Below the pieces are notes generated by a model. The model searched no databases. It was not told the origin of the DNA and was given only the letters and a program-made list of their open reading frames with translations. From NCBI GenBank assembly GCA_950295325.1, contig OX485803.1, positions 55,815,554-55,879,553 on the forward strand: a stretch of 64,000 bases of DNA, given 5' to 3'. The stretch is from Polytrichum commune. Lineage: Eukaryota; Streptophyta; Polytrichopsida; Polytrichales; Polytrichaceae. The position numbers and the translations under genes are program-made. This document shows, piece after piece, positions 11,653 to 22,200 of this stretch (position 1 is its first letter; every line of letters starts with the position of its first letter).

Positions 11653-12473
11653 GTAAGCCTCCGCAAAATACGGAATCACCCCAAATATATAAATTTAGAA
11701 TAATAAGAAATTCCTTAAAGTTTACGGACGCGCGTCCGTAAATTTTAGGGACATTTGTGCGAGTGAGAAACAAGACACTCACACAACGTGTGCAGAGGTT
11801 ACGGACGCACGTTCGTAACTTCCAGAGATTTAAGTAGGATGATATTCTCCAGCATAAAATATTTGCAAAGTTTACGGACGCGTGTCCATAAACTAGGCAA
11901 ACCAAAGTGAGAATCCATCATATAATATATGTACAGAGGTTACGGACGCGCGTCCGTAACTTCTAGAAATGAAAATTCATCTCTTAATATATTAAAAAGT
12001 TTACGAACGCGCGTCCGTAAACTAGGGAAAGCAAATATAAGAAAGCAAATGCTTTTCTAAGAAAGCAGATCCATTTCTAAGAAACTACATCCCTTTCTAT
12101 CATACCAAATCCCTTTCTATCATATATTTGTAGAGGTTACGGATGCGCGTCCGTAACTTCTAGAGATATTATATACAAATATAAAATATTTACAAAGTTT
12201 ACGGACGCGCGTCCGTAACCTATGCATATATAAGTAATCAAATTCTTTTCTATCTTTTATATGTGCAGGAGTTACGGACGCGCGTCCGTAACCTCTTCAG
12301 ATATTCGAGTATATAGTGTACGCGCTATGCGTATTCACTACAACTGGATGTTTTCATTTGAATATACAATACCTAAATAACAAAATACGCAATCTTTACG
12401 AACGCGCGTTCGTATATTAGGATCTGTATCCATTGACCACAATACTAACTTGTTGTCTATCTTATTTTTGCAG
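11653..12473 (+). repeat. Gene B leader intron with palindrome cluster 2
   Basis: Donor GACAAG|GTAAGC and acceptor TTTTTGCAG|ATG frame an 821-bp intron. It holds nine palindromes: 11720-11741, 11798-11819, 11870-11893, 11939-11960, 11999-12022, 12136-12157, 12198-12219, 12271-12292 and 12395-12416. Those at 11720, 11939 and 12271 are perfect over 22 bp. Flanks alternate between the types ...TTTACGG and ...GGTTACGG. The copy at 12395 has GAACG on one arm and CGTTC on the other, so pairing is kept despite base changes. Confidence 0.85.
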
Positions 12474-13766
12474 ATGGCATCTAAAAAGAGACCCGCAATT
12501 GAGATATTTGCAGAGGCTCTCATTCCTCCGCTGCCAGAAGATATCAAAGACATCAGCCCCAACGACCACTACAAGCCACAAGATGACATTGTAGATAATT
12601 GGACAGTACTGGTAGAGAAAGATGAAAAAGAGATATTTGTGCTTAGATTTTCCTACCAAATTAAGATGGATATAGATGATGCGGAGAAGTGGCTACAACT
12701 TAAATCGTGGACAGTTGAGTGTGCAGTGGCCCAAGGGGATTATGTAGTAATTGACCTTGAGAAGAAAGAAGATCGAGTCACATTCATTTTGCACGAATCT
12801 TACCATCCCTTTAACAAAAATGAGTGTGAAAATGGTAGTCCCGATGCGGCTTGCTTCAATCTCCAGACGGAGTTCCAAGACTATGCATGCAATGCACCTT
12901 GGACGGGTAAGCGGCTTGGACGACTCTTGAACAATGTTACAAGAGTGAATGGGGCCTTGCTAGAGGCTAGAAAGGGGAAGGAGAAAAAGAAACAAGTCGT
13001 TCCTGAATGGCCCAAGCGTGTCCCTAAACCTGTGCCGGAATCCTCAGGGCCCTCGCAGAGTGGTGCATCAAGAGGGAGCAGACAGACGAGTAAACGCTCT
13101 CACTCGCAGATGGAATCATCAGGGCTAACAGAGGGCCCGGATGTCAGCTCAACACTCACTGTCGTTCCTCTCCTTAAGAAAGGTCAACGTCCTGACGCCG
13201 AACTCTCCACAAAGATATTCCAAGAGTTCGATGAGAAGACAAAGGGTTGCTGGCCGCTTAGCAGGTATTTCACTTTCGACGTAGACGTCTACAAATGCCA
13301 CAAGGGCACCGAAAGTATGAATACCAGAGCGAAAGAAGAGAGCGGGGTATGGTGGCAAATGAACAACATCATGAACAACCCCAAATTTGACAGGCAGATG
13401 ATTTGCGTCACACCTAAGGATCTTATCGTTGAAGTGAACGAAAAAAATTGGCCCATTCTCAAGAATGGAGAGTTCTACATAGTCGACGGCCAACATAGTG
13501 TGATGGCTGCAAAAACTCTCCTTGAAAACGACGAGTGGAAAAGCCCATTGAAAGAAACGATACGATATTGGAAGGCATTCGTCATGCATTCCAAGGATTC
13601 GAACCAACTAATTGCAATTTCTGCTTTCATGAACCAAGGGAATAAAGTGAGGCAGTTCGAGGCTTCATGGGCAGCCAACATCGTGGCTGGGAGGACCTTG
13701 TGGGTGGAGCACGAATGTCCCCCAAAAGAAAGAGACAATGCAGTCGTCAAGAACTCTAAATGGCAG
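12474..13766 (+). CDS. Gene B exon 1: DGQH/ParB-like domain
   Basis: The ATG lies directly after the acceptor TTTTTGCAG. The exon encodes 431 codons ending in K-W-Q and closes in phase 0 at donor CAG|GTATGT. The product starts MASKKRPAIEI, passes through a charged region and a Ser/Arg/Pro-rich linker (residues about 180-225), then a domain containing GEFYIVDGQHSVMAAK near residue 345. Hydrophobic-DGQH-x-x-x-AA resembles the DGQHR/ParB-Srx nuclease-like fold, in which this loop binds nucleotide or DNA. Whether it is enzymatic here is unknown. It lies downstream of the palindrome-filled leader intron, and the later exons keep the same frame. Family assignment rests on one motif. Confidence 0.6.
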
Positions 13767-13924
13767 GTATGTCACTCATATATATTACGGACGCACGTCC
13801 GTAAACCTGGCCCTTCTCCTCCCACTGCTTTAATTCTTTGAAATTAATGTCTATTAATTTCGATGTACTGATTTCTTGCAATTCATGCCTCTTGCATACA
13901 TTCAGCAATGTCATCTTGACAAAG
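13767..13924 (+). other. Gene B intron 2 with palindrome
   Basis: The donor CAG|GTATGT is strong. The strongest-looking acceptor (CATTCAG, ending 13905) would shift the frame and hit a stop after about 16 codons. The frame-preserving acceptor is GACAAAG|TTC (exon start 13925). Either the weaker site is used or a small indel has occurred. One palindrome (TTACGGACGCACGTCCGTAA) lies at 13785-13804. Confidence 0.55.
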
Positions 13925-15202
13925 TTCTCGAGTATAGACATGAAGACAGTGCATGAATTAAAGGGTGAACTCAAGCTCATCACTGCAACAGTGGAGACGT
14001 GGGCAATATGGTTGCGACTCTTCGATGCCCACAACAACGGGGACCTTGTGAATCCAGATACGGAAAACACGTACAAGAGCGATTCAAAGATTAAGGTACC
14101 ACCAATCCTGCGAGAGTTCTTTCGTCCCCTCCAAGGATTGATGGACTCGGAGCTGTACAGGGCAGCAGAACACATTCTTCTAGAAACTCCTAGAAGGACT
14201 CTGCCCTATCCCAAAATCTTTTTGAAGCGGCCGAAGCATATGAAGCCATCCACGTACCACATAAAGGAATGGTGCGATTACAGAAAGAAGAAGACCATGG
14301 CTGTAAGGGAGATTAGCAAATTGCTACCCACCCACAACCTCATTAATAGTGATGGTGAGATCGTGTGGGAGAATTGGAGGAAGCTGAAGAGTGAATACCA
14401 CATCAATGGTGTCTCCATGCGAGCTTCGATAAGAGGGGCATCATCCTTCCTTGCCCAACGATCCAGAAGGAACGAAAAGAAGGGATCCATCGACGAGAGG
14501 GAGGCAAGGTTGTACGTGAACTTTCTCGGTAGGAAAAAAAAGGCGAAATTCGGAGGGTTTGCAAGATTCTGCACGGTCACAAAGGGCATGAAGTTCGGCA
14601 CATGGGACACCCATGCTTCAAGAGCCTCTGTGAGAGATGACCCCCGGGGTTGCCCTTTCGCCATTTTTGATTTTCGTGCAATTCCCGGAGCTTGGAAACA
14701 AGACGTTGCGGGATCACCCTTCTACGACCTCTTCTTAAAAGCCTTCAAGAGCTATCGCTCGCCTAACCTCTTCGAGCCTCGTGTGTGGTTATGGATTGTA
14801 GAGCAAGAGAGGTCCACATCCATTGTCCATCTATACACATCAACGATGGACCTCGAATACGATCTGTACCACAGCACCTACATCCCGGCGAAGACATAAG
14901 GGATCACTGTTATTCAAGAGGCAAGAGGGGTGAAGCAAGTGGGAGCCGTGCAACTTTATTTCTTGACACGCAAGTCCTCACCAACTGGGCGATTGCCTAT
15001 TAAACCACACGAGGTGTTCAGGAAAGTCTACTCGTTGCCCCCATCACACCCCAAGGAGCTTGTGGAGGAGACAATGCATGCCGTCTACCCGGCGTTCGAG
15101 CTCCGGATGGACTTTTATATTGGAGTCTTGAAGGCTTTGACTGTCATGAGTGAGACAGTTTACAACGTCTTCGGAGGCACGAAGTTTGTTTATGTAGCAT
15201 TG
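13925..15202 (+). CDS. Gene B exon 2 (one in-frame TAA)
   Basis: The exon has 426 codons in one frame, from F-S-S-I-D-M-K to V-Y-V-A-L at donor GCATTG|GTGAGT. A single TAA at 14897-14899 interrupts it: the frame reads ...Y-I-P-A-K-T-stop-G-I-T-V-I-Q-E-A and stays open for 101 more codons to a good donor. The protein has a basic central stretch (KKRPKHMKPST-like, W-C-D-Y-R-K-K-K) and no domain I recognise. If the TAA is real in all alleles, translation ends after about 755 residues of the gene B product and the FCP1-like domain is lost. A C-to-T change at a CAA codon would explain it, as would a sequencing error. Confidence 0.55.
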
Positions 15203-15443
15203 GTGAGTATTTGTTTGTCTTTCACCCCACCTATCTTTTGCATAGTTATTTTACGGACGCGCGTCCGTAAAATAACCCAGTATCAGGTGCATGTGAATTT
15301 TACGATCGTGTGTCCGTAAAATTGTCCAACATCTTTTGAATGTTGATTTTACGAACACGCGTCCGTAGAATGTGTTGACATCTAGCCTCATTTATATGTC
15401 ATCACCACAATTGTTCCTATCTAATTTTCTTGTTATGGTGCAG
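15203..15443 (+). other. Gene B intron 3 with three palindromes
   Basis: Donor TTG|GTGAGT and acceptor GGTGCAG|ATG give a 241-bp phase-0 intron. Palindromes lie at 15245-15276, 15296-15323 and 15346-15371. The first is a perfect 32-bp palindrome, the longest of the family here. The other two carry arm mismatches. All three have A/T-rich outer arms (ATTTTACG...CGTAAAAT type). Confidence 0.85.
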
Positions 15444-16856
15444 ATGCTGGGGTTGCAGGTGAATTCTTTTGTGGAGGATACCGACTACGATGAAGCCCAT
15501 ACTCATAGGGTTATTGCGTCCAAAATGGATATACAGGACATCATGGACGTCCTTACACCCCATCCTGCGGTGCCTCTTGCTTCTAGAGAAGAGGCAATCC
15601 CCGGAATGGAGACAGACCCTGAAGAGGACCAGGATCCCAGTTCCCGAATAGCGCAGCCCTCCACACAGGAGCCTTTACACGGCCTTGTTCGGGACCCAAT
15701 AAATCCAAGTGCTTTCCTGCTGGGAACAGACGACACGGATGCGCAGGAGGCACGCGTGAACTTCACTCCGATAAGGGTCCCTCATAGCCCTGTTCTCTCA
15801 CCTTTTGGGACTCCCACCTCTCGAGTTGGGTTTCCTTCAACTGCGGGCCCATCTCGTGCTGCAGGTGTTATTGCGGAGAAGGATGTGGACCTTGCGGCAG
15901 AAGGCGGATGCACCGCTTCATCTGGAGGGGGGTCTCAACATTCAGATCTACCCCCTATAGAGGGGAGGGATGTGTTGGAGTTGATATTGAGGCCTGATAT
16001 CTCTCTATATCGTGAGAGTCGACGAAAGAGGAACAAGACGCCATACAACGAATACCCTGAAGGCGCGGTCTTGGAGCTCTCTGATGAAGACGAGGATGAG
16101 ATTAGGATTCACAATGCCATCTCTGCATTGCCTACCGAACCTGGCAAGGTGAAGAAAGAGCCGATGTCAGTGTCCGAATTGGACGAGAAGATGGAGAAGC
16201 GAATGAAGGAAGAGCTTGACCAACGGCTTCGAGAAGCTAACGAGGAGCACGCCAAAAAGATGGCCGCCATCCAAGCTGAGATGGAGCAAGCTAGGTTGGA
16301 GTCTGCTCGAAGGCACGCTGATCTCATGGCTCAAAATCAGCAGTTCTTGGCCCAGAGCCAACAATTCATGAGCTTGATGCAGAGCTTGCAGGCAAGGCCC
16401 CAAGTTGCATATGCACCTCCCGAGGCCGGCATGTCGATGCCCACCACTCTCATGCGGCCTCCATCTAGTAGCCATGCAGTTTATATACCCGAGCATGCTT
16501 ATCCAGCTCCCACGTTGATTGTCCCGCCCTCTCCCATTGTTGTCGCCACTCCAGAGCCCCCCTATCTTCCAACTGGAGTGGAGGAGATACCGGCACGTGA
16601 CACGGCGGGTGCCGCCAAGAGAGATGTCAATGAAGGCCACGCCCCCATCGGCGATGAAGATGTACATATGCGGGGCAGCCAAGACTCCACAGATGAGGAT
16701 CAGCCTTACGTGGATACTCAAGGATCGCAAGCGGCTGGAGACACTTTGTTGGTGGTCGAAGATCTGGACAATTTTGCGGACGCGCGTCCGGATCCTATGC
16801 CCATGACGGGGCCAGTTGAGGGAGGCATTGTTGGCGCGGACCTCGCCCCTGAAGAG
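15444..16856 (+). CDS. Gene B exon 3: Pro-rich and coiled-coil region
   Basis: The exon has 471 codons, phase 0 at both ends. It encodes an acidic, Pro/Ser-rich low-complexity region with an acidic run (ELSDEDEDE, near residue 210 of the exon). A long Glu/Lys/Met/Gln-rich segment follows (about residues 245-325) and is predicted to form a coiled coil. The tail is Pro-rich. One palindrome core (CGGACGCGCGTCCG, 16777-16790) lies inside the coding sequence and encodes A-D-A-R-P. Without splicing the frame would end at TGA 16869-16871, but GAAGAG|GTAATC is a usable donor and the next exon is in frame. No catalytic motif is visible; a scaffold role is only inference. Confidence 0.55.
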
Positions 16857-17197
16857 GTAATCAACCTTTGAGCATGCCTCCCACGTTACGGACGCGCGTC
16901 CGTATCTTCCTTGTCTGCCTCCTTCGTGGCGTGTGTATATCATCGAGTTCAATCCTCGACTTCGCCCGGCGGGTGGATACAATTTTGTTAGCATAGATTC
17001 CATTAACTACAACAAAGATTTTTTGTGACAATGTATATTATTCACCAAATGTGTATCACCAATTACATTAATACCAATTTTTTGAGCTGGATGGTTCGGA
17101 TTATTTTGGCCTTATATTTCTTTGTTGAGTTTATCCATGCTTGTCAATTGGTTTACTTGAGTAGTACCATTTACCTAGATAGACTGTTCCATCACAG
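16857..17197 (+). other. Gene B intron 4 with palindrome
   Basis: Donor GAAGAG|GTAATC and acceptor CATCACAG|GGT define a 341-bp phase-0 intron. A perfect 18-bp palindrome (TACGGACGCGCGTCCGTA) lies at 16887-16904. The rest is AT-rich. Confidence 0.6.
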
Positions 17198-17965
17198 GGT
17201 CCGTCGGAGATATGTCGCAACCCCGCGGGAAGACCAAGTGCGCCCATGAGGAAACCATTCATAATATTTGACCTCAATGGGGTGCTTTGTCATTCCAAAC
17301 ATATCTCGCATAGTGCGTCCAAGGGGCCCTTCCGTAGTCCACAAGACATGGATTATGGCGGACAATTCGATACTCTCATAAATAAGAAGGTTGTACGTGC
17401 CCGCCCCGGCTTGAGGAGCTTCCTTCGTGAGGTCCTTGGCTTCGCACATGTCATCATCTGGAGCTCTATGCTCATGGACAACACGAAGGCCATCGTCGGT
17501 TTCCTTTTCCGAGAACTCGCAATGCCATGCTTGCTTCTCGGTCAAGAACACTGCGATGACCTCTATGACCGTAGTGGCAATATTGTACCCAAGCTTGGAG
17601 GAGGTCGTGGGCCTCAATTCTTAAAGGTTTTGAGGAAGAACCTCTGGGTGGGCGTCCCTATGTTGGTGGGGGTGCCCCACGGTTGTTGGCCCACCCCGGA
17701 TAACACACTCCTCATTGACGACAGCCCGGCAAAGAATATTCTCAATCCCCCGGGCAATTGCATATTCCCGGATCCTTGGGAAAACGATAGGAATGACAAC
17801 TTTCTAGAGAGTGAACTAGGGCCCTACATTAGGAGGCTTGCCTATCACCCCGGAAGTGTCCCGGATTTTGTGCTCTCGAACCCCATTGGCAATAGGCCTC
17901 TAGGACCACAAGATGAGGAATTTAGGATGTTGTACGGCTACGCTAGACTCAATAAATTAATATGA
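17198..17965 (+). CDS. Gene B exon 4 / FCP1-like (NLI-interacting-factor) phosphatase domain
   Basis: The exon has 255 codons plus stop, in frame with exon 3, beginning G-P-S-E-I-C-R. An internal ATG at 17246 could also start a stand-alone protein. HAD/FCP1 signatures are in order: motif I FDLNGVLC, motif II VIIWSSM with N a few residues on, and motif IV LLIDDSPAKN followed by PPGNCIFPDPW. FCP1/SCP-type enzymes remove phosphate from Ser/Thr, classically of the RNA polymerase II C-terminal domain. Canonical motif I is DxDGxL; here the second Asp is Asn, so activity may be reduced or lost. The domain is about the usual size. Its fusion to the upstream exons is inferred from phase and splice signals. 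Confidence 0.72.
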   Translation, partial: GPSEICRNPAGRPSAPMRKPFIIFDLNGVLCHSKHISHSASKGPFRSPQDMDYGGQFDTLINKKVVRARPGLRSFLREVLGFAHVIIWSSMLMDNTKAIVGFLFRELAMPCLLLGQEHCDDLYDRSGNIVPKLGGGRGPQFLKVLRKNLWVGVPMLVGVPHGCWPTPDNTLLIDDSPAKNILNPPGNCIFPDPWENDRNDNFLESELGPYIRRLAYHPGSVPDFVLSNPIGNRPLGPQDEEFRMLYGYARLNKLI

Positions 17966-19220
17966 AAACTTTGACAATTTTGGGTTTGTACTTTGACTCT
18001 CCCTGTAAATATCTAACATTTCTCCCCTTATTTTTGTAATATATTTTTGTAATGTATACTTGTATCTTAGTTGCCTCACCAAGCACCCCAAAGTGTCGTC
18101 AATGGCATGTCTGCATCACGGTCAGGCCCCACATCTCCTTCCCTTGGTATGAGCGACATTGCAATGACTTCACTATTCCAATTTTCGGCCGTCGATGCTG
18201 CCTCTGCTGTTGATTACTCCAAAGACTCCGGGTTTGAAGACGGAGTCGTGGATAGCCCTCCTGCAAAGGTTGCAAAACTCAATTACGCTCCATCTCCATC
18301 TCCATCTCCCCTCCGCAGTGAGAGGCACGTCCGAAACCCATGGTCGACCAGACGCCTTTGCATGGATGAACCCCAAATTGATGTACCGGCGTTTGCGAAC
18401 GTCCCTCTCGGGCTTGTATCTACACCCGTCGATGTCCCAGAAGCTCTAACCAGCGCCCCGAAGGCGAAGGTGCCCAACTATTGGCATTCTCAAGTTTTTC
18501 CTTGATGATTTCCATGTATAAGTGCATTTCAACTTCTTGGGTTTTTCGGACTTCCATCCGTAACTTGTAACCACTTATACTAACCCACCTCATTATATAT
18601 ATTTATGGTCATTGTTCAGACCCCAATGTACACGAATGTGGGCCGGGCATCATCGACTTCGTCATTGGATAGGTGAACACTGAAGACAGCTTCTTGCGAG
18701 TCTGATCGTTGTTTGGCCCTACGGAAGAGTGCAAGACATTCGGTTTCCCAAACGCATTCTTATTCCACTCCCAATACCACAACCCACAAATCGGTAGCGG
18801 TTCAGCAAATATGGGCAAATGGCATATACTCGGGATCAGTCAATAAACAAGGTTACAGCCGCGGAGCCGAGATCTTTAGAGCAATGGATGCCATTAAAGC
18901 AAAAGAAAAAGAGACGGCCGCAAAGGCTAAGGCAAAAATACAAGTAGTTAGTCGTATTCACAATCCAACCGTATAGGCTATTATTATCATACATTTAGTA
19001 GTGGGATTATATTTCTAGGACTTTGGCTTAATATTGGATATTCCCACATGTATTTTGTACTTCAACCCTACTCAATAAATATGATATCGATTTTGTATAT
19101 GCAAATGTTTTCATATATCTCGTTTTCTTATTTACGTCTGTGTAGTTCCATGCATTTGAGTCTCATATCTGAATCCTAAATTGGGAACATAGCATCTTTG
19201 TACTGTTTTCCTTCCTACAA
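17966..19220 (+). pseudogene. Degenerate coding remnants downstream of gene B
   Basis: An open frame at 18071-18505 follows an acceptor-like ATCTTAG and encodes a Ser/Pro-rich 144-residue stretch with SPPAKVAKL and SPSPSPSPLR but no ATG at its head. A second fragment (18713-18976) is rich in Lys/Ala/Glu. A degenerate palindrome (TTCGGACTTCCATCCGTAAC) lies at 18545-18564 and is the last copy in the window. A TTCAG acceptor-like site follows at about 18620. These may be further exons of gene B or of a decayed neighbour; no domain is recognised. Confidence 0.35.
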
Positions 19221-19229
19221 TTGTGAAAG

Positions 19230-22200
19230 CCACGTCCTTTAATAGTCTCAAAATCAACAAAAAGTCTCCAATTAACGAATATAGTGTTCCTTATCAAATT
19301 CTAACCTTCACTCACTTCACACTGAAATCAGCTTTCGGGCCTAATCACAAGCTAAGCAACATATATCCCAAACTTACTTCACACTTAGATCTGAGTCAAG
19401 CCTAATCACAACCATAGCAACATCTAACCCAATTGATTTTACACTTAATTCAGCCCACTTAAGACCCTTGTCTAGGGTGTCTCGGGACCGAGACACACTA
19501 TTTTGAACAAATGTGACTCTCAGAAATTTGATTTCAGGCCCTATATCAGCCTTACCAACTTCACACTTAAATCAGATTTCAAGCCTAATCACATTATTAC
19601 CAACATCCAATTCAAACTCACTTCACACTTAAGGTTGATTTCAGGCCTAACAAAAAACTTACCAACATCCTAACCCAACTGATTTCACACATAATTCAGC
19701 CCAGTTAAGACCTTGTCTAGGGTGTCTTGGGACCGAGACACACTTAAGCAACATTCAGGCCTAATCACAACCTTATCAATTTCTAACCTTAACTCACTTG
19801 ACACTGAAATCATAATCATAAGCTTAGCAACATCTAACCCAACTGACTTCACACTTAGATCAGATTCAAGCCTAATCAAAACCTTATCAACTTCTTATTT
19901 TTCCTAAACTTCACACTGAATTCAGCCCACTTAAGACCCTTGTCTAGGGTGTCTCAGGACCGAGACACACTTTTTTGGACAAAGCCAATTTTCAGAAATT
20001 TGATTTCAGGCCTTATATGAGCCTTACCAACTTCACACTTAAATATAAGCACATATATTTAAGTCTAATCACAACCTAAGCAACATATAATCCAAACTCA
20101 CTTCACACTTAAATAAGATTCAAGCCTAATCACAACCATAGCAACATCTAACCCAATTGATTTCACACTGAATTCAGCCCACTTAAGACCCTTGTCTAGG
20201 GTGTCTCGGGACCGAGACACACTTTTTTGATCAAAGCTAACTTTCAGAAATTTGATTTCAGGCCTTATATTAGCCTTACCAACTTCACACTTAAATCAGA
20301 TTTCAAGCCTAATCACATTATTACCAACATCCAATTCAAACTCACTTCACACTTAAGGTTGATTTCAGGCCTAACAAAAACCTTAACAACATCCTACCAA
20401 AACTGATTTCACACATAAGTCAGCCTAGTTAAGACCTTGTCTAGGGTGTCTCGGGACCGAGACACACTTAAGCAACATTCAGGCCTAATCACAACCTTAT
20501 CAACTTCTACACTTAACTCACTTGACACTGAAATCATAATCATAAGCTTAGCAACATCTAACCTAACTGACTTCACACTTAGATCAGATTCAAGTCTAAT
20601 CAAAACCTTATCAACTTCTAATCTTCACTCACTTCACACTGAATTCAGCCCACTTAAGACCCTTGTCTAGGGTGTCTCGGGACCGAGACACACTTTTTTG
20701 ATCAAAGCTAACTTTCAAAAATTTGATTTCAGGCCTTATATCAGCCTTACCAACTTCACACTTAAATCAGATTTCAAGCCTAATCACATTATTACCAACA
20801 TCCAATTCAAACTCACTTCACACTTAAGGTTGATTTCAGGCCTAACAAAAACCTTAACAACATCCTACCAAAACTGATTTCACACATAAGTCAGCCCAGT
20901 TAAGACCTTGTCTAGGGTGTCTCGGGACCGAGACACACTATTTTGAACAATTCAGATATCGGGCCTAAACACAACCTATGCAACATATAACCCAAACTCA
21001 TTTCACACTTAAATCAGATTCAGGCCTAATCACAACCTTATCAACTTCTAACCTTAAGTCACTTGACACTAAAATCAGATTTCGGTCGTAATCATAAGCT
21101 TAGCAACATCTAACCCAACTGACTTCACACTTAGATCAGATTCAAGCCTAATCACTACCATAGCAACATCTAACCCAACTGATTTCACACTCACATCAGA
21201 TTCAGGCCTAATCACAACCTTCCCAAATTCTAACCTTCACTCACTTCACACTGAAATCAGCTTTCGGGCCTAATCACAAGCTAAGCAACATATATCCCAA
21301 ACTCACTTCACACTTAGATCAGAGTCAAGCCTAATCACAACCATAGCAACATCTAACCCAATTGATTTTACACTTAATTCAGCCCACTTAAGACCCTTGT
21401 CTAGGGTGTCTCAGGACCGAGACACCCCTTTTTGACCAAATCTGACTCTCAGAAATTTGATTTCAGGCCTACTAAACACCTTACCAACTTCACACTTAAA
21501 TCAAATTTCAGGCATAATCACAAGCTAAGCAACATATATCCCAAACTCAATTCACACTTAATTCAGATTCAAGCCTAATAACAACCATAGCAACATCTAA
21601 CATTAACTCACTTCACACTCACATCAGATTCAGGCCTAATCACAACTAGCCCAAATTGTAACCTAACTCACTTCACTCTCAATTCAGCCCACTTTAGACC
21701 CCCCTCTAGGGTATCTCGGTACCGAGACACACTGATGAGAATAATGCTGAGTTTCATAAATCTTATTTCAGGCCTAATCACAACCTAAGCAACATATATG
21801 CCAAACTCACTTCACACTTAAATCAGATTCAAGCCTACTCACAACCTAAGCAACATATAACCCAAACTCACTTCACACTTAATTCAGATTCAAGCCTAAT
21901 AACAACCATAGCAACATCTAACATTAACTCACTTCACACTCACATCAGATTCAGGCCTAATCACAACCTAAGCAACGTCTAACCTTACCTCACTTCACAC
22001 TCACATCAGATTCAGGCCTAATCACAACCTCCCCAATTTGTAACCTAACTCACTTCACACTCAATTCATCCCACTTTAGACCCCCCTCTAGGGTATCACG
22101 GTGCCGAGACACATTGATGAGAACAATGTTGAGTTTCAGAAATCTTATTTCAGGCGTAATCACAACCTTATCAACTTCTAACCTTACCTCACTTCACACT

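Noticed and set aside
16167-17003. 278-codon minus-strand frame
   Set aside because: It overlaps gene B exon 3 and an intron, with no domain; the opposite strand has splice-consistent coding.
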